From Neodiprion pinetum (lineage: Eukaryota; Arthropoda; Insecta; Hymenoptera; Diprionidae): a stretch of 64,000 nucleotides of DNA. Every line of letters starts with the position of its first letter. The stretch's first letter is position 1. Positions 27,479-40,914 of the stretch are shown here, piece after piece. Under the pieces are notes generated by a model. That model searched no databases, was not told where the DNA came from, and saw only the letters and a list, made by a program, of their open reading frames with translations. The translations under genes were made by a program, and so were the position numbers. The stretch spans positions 312,501-376,500 of the forward strand of contig NC_060237.1 in NCBI RefSeq assembly GCF_021155775.2, in the 5' to 3' direction.

Positions 27479-27929
27479 CAAAAAATGATCAAAGTAGAAT
27501 GAAAAAAAAATACAAATAAAAAAATACAAAACTCATGGTTGGTATAAAATAACAGAATAAATCGCACGTCGTTTCCGAGAATATGGAAAGCCACGTTGAG
27601 GCAAAGGTCAAGTGACTTGTCAGACTTGTTGGTGTTCGATGGTTAATCGCGGCAGGATCAAGGAGAAGTCTGTGTGAAAGCTTTTGGATTCTGACATTCG
27701 TGGAGGAGGTAGACGAATATCGAGTGGCTGATCGCGAGGGCGTATGAAGAGTGCGTAGGTACCCTGTGCCTCGGAAAAGTGTAAGCCGGGGCGGGCGGAA
27801 TGAGGGTGCACCACGTTTAAGGCCGTCGTGACCTCCCGACTGACGCAAGTTGTCTCGCTAACGACCCGGGCCTCGTTAATTGCGAAAGTTATCGTCCATT
27901 GAAGTCCGCAATCCTTCCAACTTCTCCCT

Positions 27930-27958
27930 CCCCCCCCCCCCCCCCCCCCACCCCCCCC
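27930..27958 (+). repeat. Poly-C tract (20 C, one A, 8 C)
   Basis: Run of C at 27930-27949, a single A at 27950, then eight C. It generates a spurious polyproline frame. Confidence 0.95.
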
Positions 27959-30066
27959 GTGTATTTCGAACCCCTCGAGCGAGGGCTACTCGCCTCGACG
28001 CACACGCGTGTCTACCCCCTCCTCATCCCCATCCCCCTTCTCTGGAATATCACGTCGTGGGGATAAAAAAAATTAACACAAAGTCAAAAGCTCGAGGAGG
28101 CTCTATTCACCGAGTCGTATCGCGCGTTCTGTGGTGGTTCATCACTTTGAAGAGGACGTAATACATTTCGGAGCAAAGGGTAATTAACTTTCGTGAATTT
28201 TTTTCATTCGCTTGCGCTGATTACCGCGCGAATCCTTTCGTCAAGATCGACAATTGTTCGCACAGGACATAGGTATATACGTACTATTCGACAAGGATCA
28301 AGACGAGCTTTCTGACGCGGAGTAACGTCGCGCCTCCCAACGTCACATGGTGTCAGCTTCGCTTCTACGTCCCCGGTGCACCGTCTGCTATTTGGCTGAG
28401 TTATCGTCTCTGCCGAGGTCGCGTTTCCGTCGTCGCGTCCAAGTGATTTGCATACAGGCCAGATCTCCTTCTCGAATCTCATCTCCTATCCTCTCCTCGA
28501 ACGTCCGGCTCGTTCGGGGTGGTACAGAGAATCTTCGAACGTGGATTTTGAAGAGGTTCGCATAACGCTGCTACCAATTCGGAATCACGATCAATGTATT
28601 CCTCGCCCTTTGACTCATACGAATATCTCGAAACAAGCTTTCGGGCATGCGAAGAGATCGTATACCACGATATTGCGAACCATGCCGACGACGTGAATCT
28701 CTTAATACGGATTTCTCCGATTGGGGCGACGAGACAGAAGCACCGAACCGTGTTTCTTGCGTCCTATGTTAGGGAGGCTGAGGGTTAACTCGAGGCGAAG
28801 TCCACCTGTGGATTTCGTCCCTAGTAGGCGGATCTTGGACGTGACGGAGACCGACCAGTTGGCACTGACCGTAACTAGTGATGAGAAGCTAATTAACAGC
28901 CTCGGTAAACAACGGACGAACGGTTATATACACGCGGCTCCGTGCCGCGAAGTCAATTCATCCTCAGAAACCGCTTGGCACTATTGGTCCCTCGGTCTGC
29001 GGTTAGGCCGGCTGCCCCTTTCACCTTGCCGGTTGACTAATAATTGATCGACGTTGCCCAGAGTCGACTAAACTGATTTCGACACCCTCGCGCAGAGAGG
29101 ACGAAACGGTGGTTAGTCCTCGCGTAGAAACAGCATAAAGCTGGGAATATAAGTTATAATTGAAATCCTTGTGTCGTGGGCGGATTATACGCGACGGTTA
29201 TACACCCCGAGGCGGTGGTTAATTCTCCATTTTATTGTTTCACGGGAGGTCAACGGGCCGTATAGAGTTTAGGTTTCGCGGTACCGCGACAATGTTTTTG
29301 CCATACGTATGTATTAGAAGTTGCTAACGCGAGAATATGAGTTTTCCTGGAAAATAGAGGGTGAAAATGACAATAGATTTACCGGGATGATACCAGCCGC
29401 AGGAAGTTAATTACTTTTCATTTCATACTTTTTTTTTTTGCGCAGTCACAAACAAGTGACCATAATTGGTGCAAGGGCCGAGATCTCGCGAAACTTTGGC
29501 AGTTCAATTTTCAATCAACAATCGCGTGGTTCGGGATTGAGAATTATCATATCTACTGGCTGCAGAAATATCTACCGGATCGAATGACGTGGTGGCACTG
29601 ACGGATGAATGGCAGGACAGTGATTGTTTTAGATCTGAATCGTATAAGCGGTTCGCCACTCGTGCCCTTGACGAAACTTGAACCCCTTTTCGTTGGAAAT
29701 ATCAGACATTTTCAATTAGCGATAAGGCGAATTTTGACGTTTGTCGACCGGCTGCGGGAAAACCTCCCGGTTCGTTTCATTCGGCGTAAAAAATCACGGC
29801 GATACCAAATCGGGATCGCAGACGTGGAAACAAATTCAATGGAACGAATCCCTTTGTGCAGTAATTGATCAAAGAAATCCATTAAGCAAACCATTTGCAA
29901 ATTAGTAAAAACGAAAAAAATGACGTCGACACGTACTCTTTAATGTGAAATTTTTGGATAACGTACGTGCTGCACTTGATCTTTGCAACCCTTGTGAATG
30001 GTTCGAGGAGCAAATTGTTGTCAAGGATGGCTCAATGTTATCCATTACCAAGTATAGGCGTGGGGA

Positions 30067-30092
30067 GGGGGGGGGGGGGGGGGGGGGGGGGG
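30067..30092 (+). repeat. Poly-G tract, 26 G
   Basis: The longest homopolymer of G in the window, preceded by GGGGA. It is the most likely place for assembly or sequencing length error. Confidence 0.95.
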
Positions 30093-31298
30093 AATTTACG
30101 ATCTAATAAGGAAGGGAACCGCGTTCTCCGATCTATCTTAGACACTTCCGATCTTCCCTCTCCCATGGTCTTACCCACCGTCGATCCCGGAGGAGCCGCG
30201 ATAGCTGTACCTACTAAAGTACGCTCTTTCCGCAAGACCACCTTGAACTGATTAAACGACGTATAATCAATCAGTCGAACCTGCGCAGCCGATCGCGAGT
30301 TTATAACTTCAGCTTGTCTGGGTGAATCGAAGGGAGAAAGAAGCGATTCTCATCACAAATCGCAGACGGCTGTATTACATATTTTTCGAATTACGTTCTG
30401 CACCTGAAATTAGCTAAAGTGAGGGATAATTGTTTTGAACTGTTATGATATTACAGGGGTAAAACGAAAGAGAAATCGTTTTTACCTCATTTTCATTCTA
30501 CCAAACTGTTGCGCAGCACGTTATTAATATACATTAAGCATAACGACATTCATTCCAGAAGCACTTTGGCCTCCTACCTTTACGCGATCGGGGTGAAACC
30601 AGTGTAAAAGATTTTGCCGTCGATCAATATCGTCTCTCAGAGGTGAAATTCGGTAAAAGCTGGATTTAAATACTACCCGTTACCTATACAAATATTTAAT
30701 AAAGAACAGAAATGAGCCTTGTACAAGCGTGTGCTTGTCGGTGTGAAGAAACGATACACACGTGTTTCATATTATTATTGGCGTCGCTTTGATAGCTTGG
30801 TTTTTAACTTATCCAGAATTATCGCGGTGCAAGCTGCCGCAGCTGCATTGCGTTATCGCCGCATCACCGTGTTGATGTAATTTTTGCTACATGTGACCTG
30901 ATTGAATTTTTCACTCGTCACTCGTCAAAGAGTACCTGATTTTATCGAAGCAGGATACGAGTGACATTTGTCGAAAAATTTGAAACGCGGATGAAAATCG
31001 CACCGCACACGATACCATACAAATACCGCGCTCATGTGTTATCGAAACGTGGCATCGGACCAATTAGGTCAACGAATTTTTCTCTCTTCCTTTGAATCGA
31101 TTCCCAACCGAATACCGAACATGCTTGAAAATGGACGAAGCGAAAAAATGAAGAACAAACTTCATCGCGAGTTTCCAATTACCGAACTTTTCCAATCGGC
31201 AGGAAATCGAAGGCCTTATTTTTATTAATTAATAATCTTCACCGCTTGATTATACATTATATATGTACCTCCGTAAGGCCTGTCGACGAGCGTGTCGT

Positions 31299-31890
31299 TA
31301 TGTATATATATATTATACAAACAAACAAAACTCACAAAAAGCACAAAAATCATTTATGTGATATTTTTAACCTTTATATTTATGTATTTGTGCTTTTTGT
31401 GAGGTAAGTATTGAATTGATTATCAAAAAAAAAAAAGTTTACGGTCTCAGGTTAACAGAATTAAAGTAATTTTACATAAAAAATAATATAAATATGGCAT
31501 ATGATATTTTTTTGTACTTTTATTGGAAAATATTTGAAATTTTTTATCAGTATGATGTTTGATCGCTGATATCTTTGAAACGGTTGATCTGAGGAACTTT
31601 GATCTTCAGACGTTTTTTGTAGAGCGTAATATTTCCTACAAATCTCTTTTTTCAGATTGTTGTTACGATAAACCGTTCAAAAGTAATAGTAATTCAAAAA
31701 TGAAAAAAAAAATTTACCGTGTTATTTAAATGGAAAATAAAGAAATGGATAGAGGCAAACCTTCCTATTGATATTAAGAGCTCATATTGGCGCCAAAATT
31801 TTTGTTTTCAGATATACCATTAATTTTTGGACACCATAAGAAAAAAAAAATCGTCTTTTTTTGAAACACCCTAATATATATATATATTAT
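31299..31890. mobile_element. AT-rich hairpin-rich insertion bounded by TA repeats, probable non-autonomous element
   Basis: An island far more AT-rich than its flanks begins and ends in (TA)n runs (about 31299-31317 and 31871-31887). It carries a perfect 17-bp inverted repeat (31331-31347 with 31387-31403), a 16-bp imperfect one containing AACGGTT/AACCGTT (31574-31589 with 31667-31682), and a nested TTTGTAG/CTACAAA pair (31616-31622 with 31636-31642). The right end reads TTTGAAACACCCTAATATATA, similar to ends of short repeats I associate with insect genomes. There is no credible coding frame. It looks like a MITE-type copy that inserted in, or carries, TA repeats. Confidence 0.55.
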
Positions 31891-33080
31891 CATATTGATT
31901 TATATCACTCGAGCTGTTCCATAATAAGATTCCAGAAACAGACTAGTGGGGGGATAAAAATGGAAAATTAATTGAACAGCGAACGAGGCTACGAAGCACG
32001 AGGCTTGTTTCTGAATCAGTGGCACGAATACGCACAACAAGATTCATCGGGTACCTACAAGCTTCCGTATCACCCGAGCATCGTCCCACTTGTTCGCAGA
32101 TACTTCCGCGTCATGTTTCCTTATCGTTGCGGATCTATTGACCAGGTGGACCGTCACTCGAGCCTTGCGATCGGTTCTTTCGATATCAATCAGCCCGGGA
32201 AGTCACCTACTAATTAGACACGCACTGGTGCAGCGGCCTTCTGTGTTTCAGTCAAGGGAGCGAAATTCACGTCTAACGATTAGTTCGAAACCTTGCCAAA
32301 TGTCTGGGAGTTGCGTAAAATGAATATTCGGCTTCGAATCGGCGCGGATAATTATAATCCGAGCGGTTCAAGCGGAGTCACTTCGCGGCTCGTGTAATAA
32401 CTGGAGGTGTGCGAGTGGCGTCGGTGACGCGAATACGCGGCGTGTCATTCGAGTTGGAGGGCTGATCGATGAGCTCGTTACAGTTCCATACGACGATTAT
32501 GGATGCCCGGGTGATGAAGCACGCGCGCAAGCACACCGGGCTTCCGCACGCAGCACGCAATAGCCGAGGTATACACGCGTGTAAGCTACGCCCGGTGTAG
32601 GTAGAAGCTGCGTAATCGAGTGACGATCGCGCGGCGTTTGAGGCGAATGATAATGCTAACGATCGTGCAGCCGCGGTGCAGGAGCAGCTCGTTTCAGGAA
32701 GGCTAGGCTGAAAGAGGCGCGCTTTCACAAACTAATTGCATGCACTTACCTACGCCGACCGGACCGCGGGAACTTAGCCTCCTGATTACTGTAGCGGGAA
32801 GTCAGCTATGATAATGATTAGATGTCGCACCGGCTCCCGTGGTAGCGATAATGTGCGACGTCAGCCGACGCGATGCGCCGCGACGCCAAACGTCGACGTT
32901 TATTACTCACTCGATTGTCAAGTGTCGGGGGCACAATCGGCCGTGAGTAAACCTCGGACGAACTTTCTCCCGACTCTACTGACACTCGCAAAAACTGATT
33001 GGCCGTAGGTATGAAGAAATTTGCCGAACAAGTACGTTCGTCTTACAAGGCAGGTATCCCAGATCGATCTCTCCGATTGG

Positions 33081-33461
33081 TTTCTTTTGCAATACGTTAA
33101 GGTACACTAAAAACTAAGCGACGCGTATTTTTTTTATCTGCCATTAAACACCTTAAGGGGCTGAAACCACTCTTCGTACTGAGGCATGTCAAGGGGCGAT
33201 TTGGCAGATTCAACCACGAGAAATTAACATTCTTTAACCAAACCAACTGGAAAAGTTTTCTCGTAACGACAAATGAAAATTTATATTTTCTCAATTAGAA
33301 GAAGAAAAAAAAACCTGCCAAATAGCCCCTCGACATGCCTGAGTTCGAAGGGTGGTTTCACCCCGTTAAAGTGTTTAATGGCAGATAAAAAAAAAAAAAA
33401 AAAAAAATAAAAAGATACGCCTGCTTAGTTTTGAGTTCACTATAACATATTGCAAAAGAAA
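33081..33461. mobile_element. Long foldback (hairpin) element, about 381 bp, arms about 90% identical
   Basis: The left arm 33081-33208 pairs with the right arm 33315-33461 around a 106-base loop. The outer ends begin with TTTCTTTTGCAATA and its exact complement, and the inner ends carry ATTTGGCAG and its complement. Long exact blocks include ATCTGCCATTAAACAC and GGCATGTC. The right arm is longer because of an A tract at about 33387-33408. A smaller hairpin (ACGAGAAA/TTTCTCGT) lies inside the loop. It contains no protein motif; the frames crossing it are by-products. It is best read as a non-autonomous hairpin MITE, and an RNA product would be an unusually long duplex. No clear target-site duplication was found. 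Confidence 0.85.
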
Positions 33462-35369
33462 TCAAGTCCGAAAGGTCAACTCGCTGCATTGGTCATTTTC
33501 CAAGGCTCGTCGGTAGAAAGTACGGATCCTGGCTCGCTGTTGGAAGGAATTTTAGCCGAGAACCGCAACCGGTTAAATCTGGAGACGTCGAAGAGCCGAG
33601 ATTAGGGAGGTGCCTGGTCCGTGGGAAATGCACGTGCCGTCCGAAGGAGCGTCGGCACGGCGCGTCGTTTTTGGGATTTGGTCCTTTACAAGCCCGCATC
33701 GCTGCCTGCGCCTCCGATGATAAGGGGCTTCGTTTTCCAATTTTGGACATAGGCTCACGTCCACGCTGAGCGATCTGTAAACCCGGAAATGTTTGCTTCG
33801 GTGAAATTACACGCCTGTTGGAGTGACGGGACAAGGGAGCGAGGGAAGAACGATCGGTTTCTAAGTTTCCCGGTGAAATCGGGACCCTCGCAAATGAATA
33901 TCGTCGCGGAATAATTGATCAGGGATTGCCGTAGCGCCAAGACGGTTTTAATTGCCACACGCGGGTAACCCTCTTTGCATTTAAACAATCTACGTCACGT
34001 GAATCAGAATGACTGGGATATTTTCATATTCTTCCTGGTCAAGAGGTGGGCGGGATAACTTCGCTCGATTCAAATTTCGTTGGTATAAATTCAGGGAGGA
34101 AGGGGAAAGCCGGGCACGTTGCGGGAAACTGAATACAGCGCGTCGCGTACCCATCTCGTTTTGGATTTCAAGTCCTCCTCCGATCCCTGATTTACAGCCG
34201 TCGCAATTAGCTGTTTAAGGTGTTTAGTTTCGGGACAAACTTAACATCGTGAAACGCGGCTGTGCTCAGAGGTTCGAAATCGAACACGAAACGACCGGGA
34301 CTCTCGGTTCTGCGATGTTAATTTGACGGAACACCGGTCTCGTCTCTTCCGACGGCCATCAATTATACGTACACCGTAAACAAATGTACCGACGTAGAGA
34401 CAAGTGTTCAGTTTCAGCTCTGCCGGTTTCTGTCCGGCTCGATTATTTCGGTAGGTATCCAGTGTCACCTCACCTTTGACTCCGATCACCGTTCCGCTGA
34501 TCATTCGGATTCTTATCGGCCCAGGTAATCGGGAAGGCCTCATTACCGGAGAATTCCCGCTGCGAGCAGCCTCACACTGAGAATTATATTAACCAATAAC
34601 CTCCGACCAAGCGTATTGCGTATACAGGTACACAAATTTGCACGCTGCGAGCTCTTCGTAGGTATGTATATGACTCAAGAAACATACATGACAAAGATCA
34701 ATTGCAGAAGATTTCCGGCAGAGAGAACCGTTAAAATATAGTATGTATAATATTTTGGGGCTCAAATATGCCTCAAACACAATGAGCAATAAACAATTGC
34801 CGGCATTAGTTGCAGTGTCCCAACAGTACGCCGGAAAGAAACGAAATTTCTGCGCAGCGGAAAGCTCTGCCCGTGACAGATTCAATTCCGACTTGCAATC
34901 CCGTGACGCTTGGGGATGCAGGATGGGGTAATTTTTTTCAAATCCGCATGTCCACGACAAGTTGGAGCGGTGGAGCGTGTACCATAAAAAATCGTTTCTA
35001 ATTTACTTGAAGTGGCTTTTGACCGGAGCTAAGCATCGTACGACATAACCCGAGGTTACGAAGGTCTGAAAATTGGTGCTCAGCCGGTTTAACCGCCCCC
35101 CGGGCGTTTCGCGCCGATAGCCGAAGTGGAATCGGAATTAGTGACCGCACGAAACTGGGCACGAATATTCCATTAGCTTGGAACCCGCGAATACTTTCCT
35201 CCTCCGACTTCGTCCGGTTTTAGGGAATAAGAAAACTCCGCCGCGGTCCGAGGTTACGTGTCTGGGTTTAAAACAGTGCGACGGATTTTCCCAAATATGG
35301 TCGATCCGGGTCGTGGGACCCGGACAGTCTCGTTGCGGCTTAGTCAGGGTATTAGGAATAATAATTTAG

Positions 35370-35700
35370 TAGTGGTAGTAACATTTATTGACACTGAGAG
35401 AGGTCCGTTTTACACGTAAGATTAACAGAAGAACCACGAGAATAGAGCATAGCGGTCGCAGAGTGCGTGCAGGATTGCGCATGCGGTTGTAAAATATATA
35501 TTATACAAAATAAATTAATTACAAAAGATTCGGTTGAGTTAAATTAGGTTAAAAGCTGCCAATTAAGATGAATAAAGTAGGAGTGAGCTTGAGTGGAGCA
35601 AAGTAAGATGAATAAAAATAAAAATATAATAAAACGGGGTGAAATAGATAAAATAGATATAATGGGCGGAGGAAAATGCATTACGGGGAATTTTTAAATA
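35370..35700 (-). mobile_element. Possible LINE 3' end, antisense
   Basis: On the minus strand a long T-rich, TTTATT-containing stretch ends in GTCAATAAATGTTACTACC followed by short CTA-type repeats near 35380-35365. AATAAA plus a short repeated tail resembles a LINE 3' terminus. No reverse-transcriptase motif is visible, so support is weak. A-rich genomic sequence is the alternative. Confidence 0.25.
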
Positions 35701-36527
35701 GAAAGCAAGACTGACACGAAGCATTTAACCTGGGAAAGCTAATTTAGAGGAAGACATCGGGTCAACATTTGACCGCCGTCACCGGCCACTCTCTCGAATT
35801 TTGAAGCGAGGCATTCTCCCCTTTTCTAACAATCCCGAATTCGGCGTATTAATTGGAGAAAAATGGTGGCCCGAATCTCGGTAATTTTTCCCCCACCCGT
35901 CGGTATTTCGGTAGATTGGAATAAAGCGAGACCCGACGGAACACCGATTTCCGGCCCGATTGCTCGGAGTCGAAGGTCTCGTCGCGACAACCCGAGGTCA
36001 TTATAAACACGCTCGATTGACCCTTTCGGGTTTTAACCGTATCCGCACCCGGCCGGATCTCTCTATGCCAAGTAATCAGACCTTTTACCGAATTGTCCGA
36101 GAGTCGAGATCGGGGCGCTCACGGGAAGATCTTTCCCGCCTCGGGGCTTTCAGCATCGAGGCGCGGTTTGATCCGCGGTAAAGAATCGTCGGGAATAATT
36201 TTCGCAGCCGCGTCGGCTATATTTGAAATTGCGCGGTCGAGGGAGAGGCGCACGTTTCCCATCGGGACGCCGGGTAATTGGAGTTTGAAGTAAATATAGC
36301 CAGGACGTTGAAGCGGTGCGACGTGAAATTGCACGGTTAACGTGAATCAATTATACCAACTTCCAAATGAGATTCAATCCGATTTTGTAATCGTTATTTC
36401 ATCGAGTCAGTAGGTACCTCATATTCATCTTCTCAGCCAGCTGCAGCCTGGCAGCCGGCGGTGAGAAATTCTGCCATGAAAATGCCTCTCCTACCCTGGG
36501 ATTCGTGCCCGACGTTCCTGTGCAAAC

Positions 36528-36555
36528 TCTCCCTCCCTCCCTCCCTCCCTCCCTC
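36528..36555 (+). repeat. (CTCC)n microsatellite
   Basis: About six CTCC units ending in CTCACTCACG. Confidence 0.9.
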
Positions 36556-39500
36556 ACTCACGCGCACACACGGGTCCACCTGTGTGTAACAACTATTCAA
36601 ATTATCCGGCACATTTGAATTGCATATTTCAGAGTTGGTTAAGGTAAACGAAGAAGTAATTAGGCGAATGTGCTCGAGATCCGGACGTCTGCGATCCGAC
36701 GGAAAGACGAGGCCGAATAGACGCTGCGGGAAAACGATGAGAATATCAACTCGGTCGAATATTAAATTCTAGCACGTGCCCGCCCTCCGCAGAGTCGAAG
36801 CCTCAGAATGTCTAATGCGCCGGCCCCGCTTTCAATCTTCGATTTTTTTCTCTCCCCTTTCCCTGAGACTGACCCCATTTTTCGCGAATGCATTCTACCC
36901 ACTACTACGACGGATCGGAATCGCCCGACGGTGGTCGACGATGAATTTTTCTACCCGATTTTCACGCTTTGATCACCGATATCTTACCGATTTCTGTGCA
37001 ATACCTCGGAACTTCGGAGAGGAGAGACGGAGGAAATTTAGCGAGAATCGTGGAAGGTAGAACGGAAGGGAAAAAGGGATGTTGACGAAGAGACGGAGCG
37101 GATAGAGGGAAAAGTTTTGGCTGACGTCGTAGAAACGCGGGAGTTTGAGGGATGATGATGCGGGGAAAACTCGCACCTATTACACCCTCGAGAATCGGTG
37201 TGGGCGCGGTACAGGATAACAGCCCAGGGACGGGTTCAGCCACGGGCTAATTAAAGTGTCTTTCCAAACTTCGCTCAGAGATTATGATTTTACGTTACAG
37301 ACTTGGGATCCGACGAAAAAATTGTCAATGTTTCAAAAACTATGCTATTTTGGTGAAATCGAGGTTTTTCGTACCGTTGGAGGGACATACTTTTTAATTC
37401 TGCACCAAAATAGAGAACCGTTTGATCTCTCCGACAGACGAGAGATCATCCACTCGTTACTCCGAGAGACGCCTTTGAGATTGAACCAGAGGCTGGAATG
37501 ATTGTCTCACACTTGGACGCCCGAATTGGCCGCAATTAAAGTTAATATAAGCGGAGTTGTGCGTTGCTATAAGCTACGGTGACGCGCGGTTCAGGCATCT
37601 CTGCAGAGAGAGGAATGGATCGAGAGACGAGAGACGAGAGAGGGGGAGAAATACGAACGTCAAGTGCATACGGTAGGAAAATAACACCAAGTGTCCGATA
37701 CGATGTTCGTAATGATTTAATATTTCTTGGCGTGAAGATGGGATCGTCACAATATGTTCTCCAAAGTGTATAAAAGTGCTGCCACATTTGTTTTTTTGTT
37801 TTTTTTGTCTTTTTTTTTTCAACTATAAAAACCGATTCTCATATTTATCCGTGCGTAGCCAACAGCAGTATTATTATTATACCCAGTACCAAACCGTATA
37901 TCGATGATAAATTTAAATTATAATCGTACCGGTAATATATTTCCGGAGAAAAGCGATAAGATCGAAGAAATAGAAAAATATTCAACGTGGTGATAAATTT
38001 TACCTCCAGTTTTTTCCACCTGCCTTCGCAGAAAATGCCGAGATACGTCTGTAACTTTGCCGCGTTGCATACATTTCTACGTAGCCGGTACCCTTGCGCT
38101 CGAGGGTAAAATCTTCCAGAAAGCTTTGTATTATATTTCGAAGAAGAAACGAAAAATAACAATGATCCTTTCAGTTGGACGAATTTCTCACTGAAATTAC
38201 ACGAAAAATCGAAAATGAAAAACGCAAATTAACGAACTCACGCTCCGGCAATTTAATTTTCACCGAGCACGTTTCCTTTTTTCAACTTTTCAATTCACCT
38301 TTATCGCAACTGAAACTGCATCACCATCAGTCTGTGCAGCTGCAGGCACTAAAGGCGAGGCTCGGCGAGCTTTCGGAAGCCTTGGAACCACTTGAACAAA
38401 ACTTTCGACAATTTCCTCGAGTTTGGCAGGTTGACGATACTGCGAGAGGGCAGGGTGGAGATATTTTACGGCGGTCCGGAGACGGGGAAAGGCGGGGTGT
38501 AATGGGGGTAGGACGGGGCGCATCGTAGCTTTTGTGCCAAACTATGCATGTAATATGCAGGATCATTTTAGCCCCGGCAGGCTGAGCCTCTTGTGTACGT
38601 CAAATTACCGCTGCATGCTGCGGCGGTACGAGAATGTTGAGAAGGTTGTTCAAGCCGAGACGAACCTCCGGAACCGCTCAGACTTTCCGACCTTAACGGC
38701 TACGAGCACTTCACTCTTCGCGAGCCGTCGAAGAAGCGGAATGCCGAATAAAATAAATCAAACGATCCCAGAAACACTCAATCGCATTTTGCAGGCATGT
38801 TAATATTCTGCTAACCGAAGTGAGGAATTACCGCTGACCAATCCCTGAAAATTCTCGATCTTGAACATTTCATTTTCAGAATTCTTTTTTTCTCTTCTTT
38901 ATCGCCGGTAAGTTCAATTCTCCGTGTAAGGAATTTCGTCTCTTGTACAATAAGGGAAAAAAGGAAGCATTGAAATAATAAAAGCTGTGCAGTATCCATT
39001 TCCTCCTACTATTTCTCTCCTATTCAGCTTTTTATTTCTTTTTTTCTATCTGCAAGCACGCTCACACGCTTCATTGGAAAAGCGTTTAGATTTTTGCAAC
39101 GGTCCATTGAAAACCTCGAGATACTCGAGAGCATCGTGCACGCGGTAGTAAAAGCTTGATAAAATACGGAGTTAAAAAAGCATCAGGGAGTGGAATATTC
39201 ATTCGAACGGTGACAACGGCCCTCCAAGGGAGTCTCCCTGACTTTTTATCGGCATCAACCAACCGCACGAACAACGGTGCATTAGTTATCATCCGGATTC
39301 GCATCCGTGACTTTTGAGCTAGGAAATACATTTCGCCATCCGACGTGACACGGAACTATAAAGTTAACGAGCATGAATGTACGGAAGCTTTTGAGCTTGC
39401 GGCACGCATAGTTCTATTCGTTGGTAAGTGTTACGCGAGTGAAAATGTTGTAACATTGTTGAGGAGAACGTTGGTACCTTATCATCGGCTATAATTTCGG

Positions 39501-40892
39501 CAAATCAAGTATACTGTAATTATGACGACAACCGAGATCCGCTAACGTATCGCCAACACTGCAAGCTCGAGGAAAGAATTAGCGCTACGCTTTGCATTTG
39601 GCGGTCGCAGTCGCCACGTATAAGGTATTCTAGACTCGGTGCGCTAATTACCCGCATTTGTCATTGTCTTCTAGCCGCTTTCCCACTGATTACTCTCGTC
39701 GCTGACGTAAACTTGGAAACGTCACGGCGTCGCGCCAGCTCGCCGGTAATCAAAACCAAACGACTCTGAGCCCCCTCTCGCGGCAGGGCAGAAATTTCGG
39801 TTATGCAAATCTTACCAAATGTCACTTTCCACTCGGCGTACACGTATTTCACGAAACACACGCTCACTCGGCTCGCCTCGCGCCTATTTGCTCCCGGAAT
39901 ACTGGCAGGAATTCATCTGCGAGGGAGAGAAAGAGCGGCGAAATTATTACGCAGCTGGCGAAATTGGAATGGGGAAAACGAAAGCAGGTAACAAACCTGG
40001 ATAACTTTATTCGTGTAGTGATTAATGATTCAAAAATTTCGTCCACATCGTCGGTTTGTTTTTAATATCTCGACTTTGTTTCCGCTTCAAACCTCATCGG
40101 CGATATAAAATGAAATTCAATAAGTGCACCGAGGCGTGATGTAGCGTAGAAAAAATCTGTAAAGAAAAAAGTAACAAAACAGAAGTAAAGCAGAAGAAAA
40201 AAAAGATATTAAACAAAAAATAAGAACAGTGCAGCAGCTTAATTAAAACGATAAAGTTCGCCGACGAGTGGGAAAGAAAAACAAACCCACTTCGAACTCT
40301 CGCGCGTGCCTTGATTGATGGCTGTGTTCACGGTAGAAAAACAACCCCGGTTACAAGAACAAGGATCAAGGAGCGGTGTTCGGATTAGCCGTGAGTCGAA
40401 AAACACAGGAAGCAGAACTGATCGGTGGTCGCTCAACGATGCGCTCGGTTTATTTGCAAGTATCGAACGGAAGATTTATCCAAGTCCAGGAACGTCTTTT
40501 TCACCCGTCCCCGCGCCTCTCGTTATTATTCATGAACAATTTCCTCGTACCAGGTAAAACCGAGTCGTTTGTCGCCTCCGCGCCCCGAGCCATACAGAGA
40601 AACCGTGCCTGCTATCATCGCCCCAAATCGTTAAGGCGGGCATAACGCGGCCCGCGATTCAGTCTCGGGACCATATTTCGATATTTCACCACGTTCCAGG
40701 AGGTGCTGGAATCCCCTCATCTTCCGCCCTCGTTTCACCGCTTACGCCCTCGCATAAAAGAGGGAAAAACCTAGCTGGCGGGCTGCCGGTGCACCTATAA
40801 GTTTATCCGGAGCTCTGGCTCTTTCCTACCGAGAGCCATTATCTATCCTCTCATCGCCGATCGTAAGTTTCGAGATTCGATTTTTATTTTCT

Positions 40893-40914
40893 CTCTTCTT
40901 CTTCTTCTTCTTCT
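40893..40914 (+). repeat. (CTT)n microsatellite
   Basis: About six CTT units following CTCT. Confidence 0.85.

Larger units (their letters stand above)
20383..31298. other. No gene recognised; simple repeats
   Basis: CpG-containing DNA with the microsatellites at 22.8, 24.5 and 25.3 kb, the hairpin cluster at 27.3 kb and the C and G tracts at 27.9 and 30.1 kb. The plus frame 25429-26214 (261 codons) is the longest in the window. It is rich in Arg, Ser and Cys, with no domain, signal or flanking splice logic, and I regard it as a chance frame in GC-rich DNA. Confidence 0.55.

Noticed and set aside
33097..33294. 65-codon minus-strand frame
   Set aside because: Lies within the left arm and loop of the foldback element; a by-product of the repeat.
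37256..37501. 81-codon frame with protein-like composition
   Set aside because: Crosses two inverted repeats, starts at a non-ATG or weak start and matches no family I know.
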